Assembly: GCA_026991065.1 (NCBI GenBank)
Contig: JALXCG010000656.1
Location: forward strand, 1-13,600
DNA length: 13,600 nt
Source: JALXCG01 sp026991065 [NCBI: Gemmatimonadota bacterium]
GTDB taxonomy: Bacteria; GCA-2686955
Direction: 5' to 3'
Shown piece by piece: positions 1 to 6,155 of the stretch. The notes under the pieces were generated by a model. It made no database searches. It was not told the DNA's origin and was given only the letters and a program-made list of their open reading frames with translations. The translations under genes and the position numbers were made by a program. Each line of letters begins with the position of its first letter. Position 1 is the stretch's first letter.

Positions 1-35
1 TCCTCGATCGCCGTTTTCCCCAGGCCCGGTATCTT

Positions 36-1427
36 CTACCGCCGGAGTTTCTCTCCCCCCGCGATACCGCCGTTGGGGCCGGCGCAGCGCCCACTGGGGT
101 TCAGGCGCCGCGCAAGTAGGAAGGCGATCTCCAGGCTCTGCGAATAGTTCAGCCGGGGATCGCAGTAGGTCGCGTAGTTCTCGCCCAGGTCCTCTTCGGT
201 AAGCCCGGAAGCACCGCCGAGACACTCGGTTACACGCTCACCGGTCAGTTCCAGGTGGACCCCGCCGAGAATCGTCCCCTGCTCTTCATGCACCTGCAGC
301 ACACTTTCCAATTCATGCAGGATCGCGTCGAATGACCGGGTCTTGCGCCCCGATCGCGTGCGAACCACATTGCCGTGCATCGGATCACAACACCACACCA
401 CCGGGATCTCCGCCTGGCTCACGGCTTCCACAATCGGCGGCAGCGCGACATCCACCCGGTCCGCTCCCATCCGGGTAATGAGCACCAATCGTCCGGCGTC
501 CCGCTCCGGATTCAGACGCACGGCGATCTCCACGGCCTCTTCCGGCCGGCACGTGGGACCAATCTTGACACCAACCGGATTGCGAATGCCGCGGAAGTAC
601 TCGACGTGCGCCCCGTTGACTTCCCGCGTCCGTTCGCCGATCCACAACATGTGCGCGCCGAGATTGTAGTAGCCGCTGCGCCGCGGAACGGTGCGCGTTT
701 GAGCTTCTTCATAAGGCAGCAGCAGCCCCTCGTGAGAGGTGTAGAAAGCGATCCGCTGCAGGGGCTCGCCAGTTGCTTCTCCGAGGCTCTCCACAAACTC
801 CACCGAGTCGCTAATTGCTTGCACAACGGCCTGATACTCGGCCGCGATCGGCGACCCTCGAAAATCGCGCATGTCCCAATACTCAGGGTGATGTAGATCA
901 GCAAATCCACCATCAATCAGGGCGCGAATGAAATTCAAGGTCAGGGCGCTGTGCTGATAGGCAGAGAGCAGGCGCGCTGGATCTGGAGCGCGGCCCCGCG
1001 CGCTCGGCGCGAATGAATTGACCAGATCGCCGCGGTAAGTGGCGATCTCCTCATCTCCTACACGCTCGACCGCGTTCGAGCGAGGCTTGGCGTATTGCCC
1101 GGCCATGCGCCCCACACGAACCACCGGCCGATTGGTACCGTAGACCAACACCAGACTCATCTGCAGCAGAATCTTGAGCTTGCTGGCGATACGATCGGGC
1201 GTGCAGTCGTTCAGCGTTTCGGCACAGTCCCCGCCTTGCAGAAGAAAACGCCGTCCTGCGCCCGCTTCACGCAACTCGCCACGCAGGCGCTCGACTTCTC
1301 CTGCGCTCACCAGCGGCGGGTAGGAACGGATGCGTTCGATCGCCGCTTCCAGCGCCCGGGGATCCGCATACTCTGCCTGCTGAGCCGCTCGCCGGCGGCG
1401 CCAGGAATCGATCTTCCAGTCATTCAT
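36..1427 (-). CDS. Type II 3-deoxy-7-phosphoheptulonate (DAHP) synthase
   Basis: This cytoplasmic enzyme condenses phosphoenolpyruvate with erythrose 4-phosphate, the first step of the shikimate pathway to aromatic amino acids. The 463-residue product is full length for the plant/actinobacterial class II family and is unrelated in sequence to the E. coli AroFGH class. Visible family blocks are LLQGGDCAE (62-70), RVGRMAGQYAKPRS (104-117), YNLGAHMLWIGERTR (254-268), GVKIGP (286-291), DPMHGN (348-353), GVHLELTGE (389-397) and CDPRLNYSQSLE (422-433). By comparison with the Mycobacterium tuberculosis enzyme, Cys68, His350, Glu392 and Asp423 would be the metal ligands, and all four are present. The ATG start has only a weak Shine-Dalgarno match. 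The gene lies 52 nt downstream of the endonuclease gene on the same strand, with a hairpin in between, so co-transcription is possible but a functional link is unlikely. Which aromatic effectors inhibit it cannot be read here. Confidence 0.96.
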   Translation of the reverse strand: MNDWKIDSWRRRRAAQQAEYADPRALEAAIERIRSYPPLVSAGEVERLRGELREAGAGRRFLLQGGDCAETLNDCTPDRIASKLKILLQMSLVLVYGTNRPVVRVGRMAGQYAKPRSNAVERVGDEEIATYRGDLVNSFAPSARGRAPDPARLLSAYQHSALTLNFIRALIDGGFADLHHPEYWDMRDFRGSPIAAEYQAVVQAISDSVEFVESLGEATGEPLQRIAFYTSHEGLLLPYEEAQTRTVPRRSGYYNLGAHMLWIGERTREVNGAHVEYFRGIRNPVGVKIGPTCRPEEAVEIAVRLNPERDAGRLVLITRMGADRVDVALPPIVEAVSQAEIPVVWCCDPMHGNVVRTRSGRKTRSFDAILHELESVLQVHEEQGTILGGVHLELTGERVTECLGGASGLTEEDLGENYATYCDPRLNYSQSLEIAFLLARRLNPSGRCAGPNGGIAGGEKLRR

Positions 1428-1447
1428 ATGGGCAAGAACCGCCAGAC

Positions 1448-1468
1448 CCTAGGCGGCGCGCCACCTGG
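1448..1468 (-). other. Intergenic hairpin before the DAHP synthase gene
   Basis: Read on the minus strand, CCAGGTGGC can fold onto GCCGCCTAGG with one bulged A and one G-U wobble, giving an 8-9 bp stem with a very small loop. It occupies much of the 52-nt gap between the endonuclease I stop and the DAHP synthase start. No clear T-run follows, so it is a weak candidate for a terminator. It could instead be a processing or spacing structure, or chance in GC-rich DNA. Confidence 0.3.
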
Positions 1469-1479
1469 GAGAGAATGAA

Positions 1480-2649
1480 TCAGGGAACAACAACGACTTC
1501 AATCACATTGGAGACGAAATCATACGGATCGACCGTGGTGAAAGCAAAGTCGATAACGGTGCCAACAGGCATAAGCCCCGCGGGCAGCGGCCCGGTGGAG
1601 AGAATGGTCGTGCCTTTCCCCGTGGAATCCAGAGTCTGATAGAAGCTGTCAAAGGGGGGTGCCCCCAGATTGGCGATGATGTAGTCGGTCAACCAATCCT
1701 GGTTGAGCGGCAGCGTCTCCAGCCCCCCGGGTAGCGGCGTTCCGGGAGAAGTGCCGGAGGTTGAGGCAAGCAGAACCGCATCCTGCCCGCCATGCGCGAC
1801 GCCGGCATCGATGCTGAAGGTGATCGACCCCCCATTGGCCTGCGAGAGTTCAAAACGGTCTGCAACCAGAGCACCATTCCACAAGCTATAGACCCACCCC
1901 GGCTGGTCGATGAAGGGGTTTCGGTTGTGCTGCATGTCGGCATAGATCTGATCGTTTCGCGCGCGCTCCTTGTCGTCCACGGGATCCTGCTCATGCCACT
2001 CGATCAGGGTGGAAAGCTTGCCCATGTAGCGCGATCCCGACGCAATCAGCCACGTATCGTCCGTCAGTTCCAGGTCCAGTTCGCCGGCGCGATCACCAGA
2101 GTAGCGAACGTCCATATAAAACATCGCGCGGGCGAGATCCCCGCGATCCTCCATGCGCACCTGGAACGAATCGGTGTCATAACGGCAGTCGGGAGCCTCG
2201 GCTGGAATCGAACTTCCGCCATTGTCGAAGTACTTGTTGCCGCGGATGCTGTTTACTGTGGCGTCGCAGGAGAACATGTGATGAAGATCGGAGTAGGCGG
2301 GCCCGCTCTCCGTTCCGTAGCTCTTCGGCCAGGAATGCTCTCGATTCCAATCCGGCCAGCTGCTCTTGGCAACCGACCATCCCGAGTAGATCAGAATCAC
2401 GTTGTTCGAATTACCTGGATCCTGGTCGAGATCCTCCAGGGCATCGTGCGTGTCGTAACTGCCGCCGGTATGGGGAATCACCGTGTGATCGTTGATGATC
2501 TCGTGCAGCGCGGTGCGAAGTTCGGCACCCGTCTTCCCATCGGCGCTGTCATAGTAGTGGATCGGCGGCGCAGCCAAAGCCGGTGAGGCAACGCCCAGGA
2601 TCAACGCATAGGAAAGACTGCGAGCAAAGGGAATGGGAGATTGTGTCAT
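1480..2649 (-). CDS. Secreted endonuclease I family nuclease with extra C-terminal domain
   Basis: This is an extracellular or periplasmic nonspecific DNA/RNA nuclease of the EndA/NucM/Vvn type (endonuclease I family, beta-beta-alpha-metal fold). I chose the internal ATG at 2649 because it begins a clean signal peptide (residues 1-26, ending SPALA) and removes 18 unlikely residues of the longest frame, giving 389 aa. The nuclease core spans about residues 29-265. Its motifs are WNREHSWPKS (101-110, with Glu104 and His105 as likely general-base region), DLHHMF (121-126), RGNKYF (136-141, Asn138 as likely Mg ligand), RGDLARAMFYMDVRY (169-183) and a run ending NRNPFID (242-248). About 120 further residues form a beta-rich C-terminal domain (GTSPGTPLPGG near the middle) that ordinary EndA lacks. 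I recall this module from secreted proteins of planctomycetes and allied bacteria, where its role is unknown. A likely role is scavenging phosphate or nucleotides from external DNA. Confidence 0.9.
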   Translation of the reverse strand: MTQSPIPFARSLSYALILGVASPALAAPPIHYYDSADGKTGAELRTALHEIINDHTVIPHTGGSYDTHDALEDLDQDPGNSNNVILIYSGWSVAKSSWPDWNREHSWPKSYGTESGPAYSDLHHMFSCDATVNSIRGNKYFDNGGSSIPAEAPDCRYDTDSFQVRMEDRGDLARAMFYMDVRYSGDRAGELDLELTDDTWLIASGSRYMGKLSTLIEWHEQDPVDDKERARNDQIYADMQHNRNPFIDQPGWVYSLWNGALVADRFELSQANGGSITFSIDAGVAHGGQDAVLLASTSGTSPGTPLPGGLETLPLNQDWLTDYIIANLGAPPFDSFYQTLDSTGKGTTILSTGPLPAGLMPVGTVIDFAFTTVDPYDFVSNVIEVVVVP

Positions 2650-2936
2650 GGCATTCTCGGGAAGGGGTATGGGCAGCGCGCCTGCATGGGGATCGACGCG
2701 CAATCTGGATATAGCTCAGAGCCTAACACCGCCGGCGGACCGGCGCACCCATCACTCGCCAGCATCCTCTACCAAATTCTTGCAACCTCGTCCCAGTGCA
2801 TCGGTTGCGTCTCTCCTTGGCCGCCAGCAGGGTACCAAGATGCTGGGGACTAACAAGTGAGGCGTGTCTCAACACACCACAGGCAGTCAGTCCCGCAGCC
2901 AACGACGCAGATGGAGCCTTGATGGTGGCCGAAGAC
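2650..2936. other. Intergenic region between the NrfD-like and endonuclease genes
   Basis: I see no convincing gene in this stretch; the short frames that cross it have no recognisable domain or ribosome site. It should contain the end of the respiratory operon transcript and the promoter of the endonuclease gene, both on the minus strand. A perfect inverted repeat (CGCCGG-CGGA-CCGGCG, 2730-2745) and a looser one (CCAGCA and TGCTGG, 2824-2829 and 2841-2846) are present. Neither is followed by a T-run, so I do not call a terminator. A TATATC near 2711-2716 (minus strand) could be a -10 box but has no good -35 partner. Confidence 0.4.
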
Positions 2937-4172
2937 TCAGCCGTTCTCTTGCGGCTGCGCACCGATGACGCCCGTTTCCACATCCGTCGCAAACTTGATC
3001 AGGAGGGTCATCACCAGCAGACCGAAGCACCAGATCCCCACACACACCAGAACCTCGATCAGCGAGGGGAGATACTCAAAGATCTCACCGAGGGGAGTGG
3101 GAATAAAGCCCGGAATGATCAGCCCCATCCCTTTCTCGATCCAGATCGCCACGATCAACATGACCAGTGGCGTATTCTGAATCGCCAAACTGCTCTTTTC
3201 GAACTTCCGCGAGAGCATCATCAAGATCGCTGACACGTTCATAATCACTGAGGCCCAGATCCACGGTACAAGCGTGTTGTAGCCTTCGAGACCAAAGAAG
3301 AGATAGCGGGCGCTCACCACGTGCGCACTGTCCGCATAGAACTCGGTAAACACCTCCGACCCGAGCAGGAAGAGGTTTACCAAGCCGCATACCAGAACCA
3401 CCATGCGCAAGAAAGAGATGGTCTCGTCGGCGACGCGAAAGCGAGTCTTCGCCCGCACAATCTCCAGCACCAAGATGATAAAGGCCGGTCCGGCCGTGAA
3501 GGCACTGGCGATGAATCGCGGAGCCAGAATCGCGGCGTTCCAGAATGGTCGCCCCGCAAGCCCGGTGTACAAGAAGGCCGTTACGGTGTGGATGCTCACC
3601 GCCCAGGCGACCGAGATGTAAACGAAAGGCATGTAGTACTTCGATTGCGGCGGCCGTCCGAGATAGCGTTGATAGAGCGAATAACCCGGAATATGGAGGT
3701 TTAGGAGCAGATAACCGTTCAGTACCAGAACGTCCCAACTCAGCATCGAGATCGGAAAATGGAAACGACCGATTCCGGGAAGCAGATGCCACATGCGGTC
3801 TGGGCGCCCCAAGTCGGCGATCACAAAGAGGAGGCACATGAGAATGGCCCCGATCGCGACCAACTCGCCAATCAGAGCGCCGCCCTTGACGGATTTCATG
3901 TGGTAGAGATAACCGGGAATGACCATCATCACGGCGGCCGCCGCCACGCCAACCAAGAAAGTGAAGTTGGCGATGTACATGCCCCATGAAACTTGGTCGG
4001 TCATGCCGGTGACCGCCAGACCGTAGGTCATCTGCTGTGAGTAGCCCCAGATGCCACCAAGGATTCCCAGACTCAGCAATACGATCCATCCATAGTAGAG
4101 GGGCGAGCCACTAAGCATCGACTTGATGGCGTCGGCAATGAATCTGGGGTAGCTGCGCAAATGCTCAGACAT
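2937..4172 (-). CDS. NrfD/DsrP/HybB-like quinone-interacting integral membrane protein
   Basis: This is the membrane subunit of a respiratory complex of the polysulfide reductase NrfD family. It is expected to bind menaquinol/ubiquinol and pass electrons to, or take them from, the partner Fe-S protein. The 411 residues contain about ten hydrophobic helices (roughly 27-47, 65-90, 98-120, 142-160, 180-204, 212-240, 251-278, 298-320, 329-355, 366-395). That matches the longer ten-helix DsrP/HybB/ActC type better than the eight-helix E. coli NrfD. Family-like signatures are SWGMYI (62-67) in helix 2 and DLGRP (120-124) at the end of helix 3. It carries no haem or Fe-S motif, as expected. The start is supported by GGAG seven bases upstream. 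It begins 18 nt after the stop of the Fe-S subunit gene, so the two are surely one transcript. Family assignment is firm; which complex type it belongs to is inferred from neighbours. Confidence 0.93.
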   Translation of the reverse strand: MSEHLRSYPRFIADAIKSMLSGSPLYYGWIVLLSLGILGGIWGYSQQMTYGLAVTGMTDQVSWGMYIANFTFLVGVAAAAVMMVIPGYLYHMKSVKGGALIGELVAIGAILMCLLFVIADLGRPDRMWHLLPGIGRFHFPISMLSWDVLVLNGYLLLNLHIPGYSLYQRYLGRPPQSKYYMPFVYISVAWAVSIHTVTAFLYTGLAGRPFWNAAILAPRFIASAFTAGPAFIILVLEIVRAKTRFRVADETISFLRMVVLVCGLVNLFLLGSEVFTEFYADSAHVVSARYLFFGLEGYNTLVPWIWASVIMNVSAILMMLSRKFEKSSLAIQNTPLVMLIVAIWIEKGMGLIIPGFIPTPLGEIFEYLPSLIEVLVCVGIWCFGLLVMTLLIKFATDVETGVIGAQPQENG

Positions 4173-4190
4173 GTCGTCTCTCCGGAGCCA

Positions 4191-5141
4191 TCAGTCGAAG
4201 AAATAGTAGAAACTCGGGTCGGTTCCAAGCTCTTCTTTAAGGATAAAGACGCGCTTGTTTTCGATGATGTAGCGGATCTCGCTCTGCGGATCGAGAATGT
4301 TGCCGAATTTGCGACTGCCGGTTGGGCAGATCTCCAAGCAGGCCGGATTCAACCCTTTCCGCGTACGCTGAATACAGAAGGTGCATTTCTCCATCACGCC
4401 TTTTTCCCGTGGCCGATTGCCCAGGTAGTGGGTGTTGGTGTTGACCTCCTCGTCGGGAATGCGAGGCTTGGAGAAATTGAAGCGCCGGGCCCAATAGGGG
4501 CACGCCGCCTCGCAATAGCGGCAGCCGATACACCAGTTGTAGTCGACCACCACAATCCCGTCCGCCTCCTGCCAGGTTGCCTCCACCGGGCAAACCTTGG
4601 TACAAGGGGCGGCGTTGCAATGATGGCACTGCACCGGCATGTAGTAGGAGTCTTTGTCGGGAACCGGGTGGTCGTAGTAGTGGTTCGATTTCTCCAGGTC
4701 CAACGATCCCTTTTTCATCTCCAGTACGCGAATGTACTCGATCTGATCGCCGCGCTCTTCACTCCCCCGGTGCTGATTGTTCTCTTTCACACACGCCTTG
4801 GCACAACGACGACAGCCGATGCACTTGGCCAAGTTCAATGCGTAAGCAAAGCGCACTCCGGCGAGAGGCGGATCGACCCCCACCCGGAACTCTTTCTTGT
4901 TGTAGGTCTTCTTGTATTCGTTCTCGAGACGTTCAATGACACGTTCGAGTTCTTCCTTGGACATCTCGTAGAAGTGTTTCTGCAAGAACGCGTCCAACGA
5001 AAAAGCGTTGGCGTCGGTCTGCAGAATCGGCAGGCAGCTCACGCCGGCCGTCGCCGCGACGGTCTTCAGAAAACCGCGGCGATTCACTTTGGACCCGTTG
5101 CCCTCACCCTGAGGCTGAGTGTCAGAGGGGCGCTGCGTCAT
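4191..5141 (-). CDS. Tat-exported four-cluster [4Fe-4S] ferredoxin-like electron-transfer subunit
   Basis: This is the DsrO/NrfC/HybA-type electron-transfer subunit, expected on the periplasmic face bound to the NrfD-like protein. I set the start at the ATG at 5141 because GGAG lies seven bases upstream and the product then begins with a twin-arginine signal (NRRGFLK, residues 20-26, followed by a hydrophobic stretch); the longer frame adds 40 unlikely residues. The mature part has sixteen cysteines in four groups: Cys107/110/113/117, Cys172/175/180/184, Cys204/207/210/214 and Cys253/256/268/272, consistent with four cubane clusters. At 316 aa it is longer than NrfC and close to HybA in size, but I see no C-terminal membrane anchor. 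It lies 56 nt downstream of the tetraheme gene and 18 nt upstream of the NrfD-like gene. The role is electron relay between the quinone-reactive subunit and the periplasmic haems. The redox partner beyond the tetraheme is inferred. Confidence 0.93.
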   Translation of the reverse strand: MTQRPSDTQPQGEGNGSKVNRRGFLKTVAATAGVSCLPILQTDANAFSLDAFLQKHFYEMSKEELERVIERLENEYKKTYNKKEFRVGVDPPLAGVRFAYALNLAKCIGCRRCAKACVKENNQHRGSEERGDQIEYIRVLEMKKGSLDLEKSNHYYDHPVPDKDSYYMPVQCHHCNAAPCTKVCPVEATWQEADGIVVVDYNWCIGCRYCEAACPYWARRFNFSKPRIPDEEVNTNTHYLGNRPREKGVMEKCTFCIQRTRKGLNPACLEICPTGSRKFGNILDPQSEIRYIIENKRVFILKEELGTDPSFYYFFD

Positions 5142-5148
5142 GATCTTG

Positions 5149-5152
5149 CTCC
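5149..5152 (-). promoter_or_regulatory. Ribosome-binding site of the Fe-S subunit gene
   Basis: GGAG on the minus strand, seven bases before the ATG at 5141. It decides that start over the upstream in-frame candidate at 5261, and agrees with the Tat signal beginning shortly after. Confidence 0.7.
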
Positions 5153-5197
5153 AGTAATCTGAATGGGGAGGAAGTGTGCGGTTCCGCCGTTCCAGTG

Positions 5198-6031
5198 TCA
5201 GTGCTTTTCGCCGTCGTGGGCGGGTTCTTCCGCGTGCCCGGTGGAGGCTGTTTCCACCCATGGATGCGGTCCGAGACGATCGTATTCACCTCGATGGCGT
5301 TCATGCCCATGCGACTCTGCCGTCGGCTCGGAAACGGGGTCGAGACGCGGAACCGGCTTTGCTTCTGGAACAACCCCACGAAAACGCGGGGCGTGCGGAA
5401 TGTGGCACTGAATGCAGAGCAGACGCCGGGTCACATCCTTCTGATCCAGTTCTCGATTCCAGTAGCCGTTGGTGCGCCCGTGAACTCCATGTTCCCAATC
5501 GATGAAAATCGGCCCGTGGCACTGCCCACACAGATACTCACTGTCGTCAAAGCTGAGTTTCTCGCCGTTGAGCTTGCGCAGATAGTCGCGATCATCGGCA
5601 TTGTGACAATCCAGGCACCACAGATTGGCGCCCCCGTGGGTCAGAACATAGACCGAGTCCGATTCGCTCAGCCCCTGTTCCTCCATGTATTGCGCAACAT
5701 CCAACCGCGCGCCGACCTTGACCAGATTGCGCCGGCGATTGCCGGTCTGGCCGCCATGCCCCAACAGGTCTCCAATGGCGAGCTTTTCCCCAAACTCGAC
5801 AAGATGTGTGTTGCCAGCTTCATCTTCCCATTCCAGGGGGGAATCATGCTCTTCCTGCAGGAACCGCGGCTTCGGATTCGTCTCCTGATCAGCGTGGCAG
5901 TCCGAGCAGGGGTAGTAGCCATGCTGGTCTTCAAGCACGCTCCTGCGCTCAACAGTCTTAACCTCGCCCCTGCCGGGTCCCGAGGCGAAAACCAGACCTG
6001 CGCTCACCAAGAAATATAGAGCGGGTCCCAT
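5198..6031 (-). CDS. Periplasmic tetraheme cytochrome c
   Basis: This is an exported c-type cytochrome, most likely the electron shuttle between the Fe-S/NrfD-like membrane module and the octaheme enzyme. The ATG at 6031 is chosen because GGAG lies eight bases upstream; an in-frame GTG three codons earlier overlaps that site. The 277-aa product starts with a short hydrophobic signal (residues 1-20). Four haem-binding motifs follow: CSDCH (42-46), CLDCH (139-143), CGQCH (168-172) and CIQCH (206-210), with many further histidines available as distal ligands. The spacing, with a long haem-free stretch between motifs one and two, does not match NrfB (five haems), NapC/NrfH (four haems plus anchor helix) or cytochrome c554. 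After the last motif comes a Pro-rich linker and a His-rich tail with seven His in the last 37 residues. I recognise the general class but no named family. Placement at position two of the operon supports the relay role. Confidence 0.9.
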   Translation of the reverse strand: MGPALYFLVSAGLVFASGPGRGEVKTVERRSVLEDQHGYYPCSDCHADQETNPKPRFLQEEHDSPLEWEDEAGNTHLVEFGEKLAIGDLLGHGGQTGNRRRNLVKVGARLDVAQYMEEQGLSESDSVYVLTHGGANLWCLDCHNADDRDYLRKLNGEKLSFDDSEYLCGQCHGPIFIDWEHGVHGRTNGYWNRELDQKDVTRRLLCIQCHIPHAPRFRGVVPEAKPVPRLDPVSEPTAESHGHERHRGEYDRLGPHPWVETASTGHAEEPAHDGEKH

Positions 6032-6039
6032 TGGCGACA

Positions 6040-6043
6040 CTCC
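6040..6043 (-). promoter_or_regulatory. Ribosome-binding site of the tetraheme cytochrome gene
   Basis: GGAG on the minus strand, eight bases before the ATG at 6031. The alternative in-frame GTG (6038-6040) overlaps this element by one base, which argues against GTG as the start. Confidence 0.6.
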
Positions 6044-6110
6044 AGACTGTGACTCGTGGAGCCCACTCGCGGACTATCGAGTCATGGCCGATTCAAACCT
6101 ACAAGAAAGA

Positions 6111-6137
6111 GGGGCGGAGCCATCTCCACTCCGCCCC
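6111..6137 (-). terminator. Intercistronic hairpin, probable leaky terminator after the octaheme gene
   Basis: A perfect 9-bp GC-rich inverted repeat (GGGGCGGAG at 6111-6119, CTCCGCCCC at 6129-6137) encloses a 9-nt loop and begins 18 nt after the octaheme stop codon. On the minus strand it is followed by TCTTTCTTG, a partial U-tract typical of a weak intrinsic terminator. On the plus strand it is followed by AGTTTT, so it could also block antisense transcription. Lying inside an apparent operon, it would let the octaheme mRNA accumulate above that of the three downstream genes, or protect its 3' end. Confidence 0.7.
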
Positions 6138-6155
6138 AGTTTTCAGCATCCGTGC

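Noticed and set aside
2723-2992. 89-aa minus-strand frame after the NrfD-like gene
   Set aside because: It starts inside the NrfD gene in another frame, is Arg-rich and has no recognisable domain or ribosome site.
3085-4089. 334-aa minus-strand frame inside the NrfD-like gene
   Set aside because: Arg/His/Gly-rich frame-shifted copy of the membrane protein; lacks the ten helices and start signals.
4161-5162. 333-aa open frame on the plus strand, antisense to the Fe-S subunit
   Set aside because: The opposite strand has four cysteine clusters and a Tat signal; the plus product is hydrophobic/valine-rich shadow sequence without a family.
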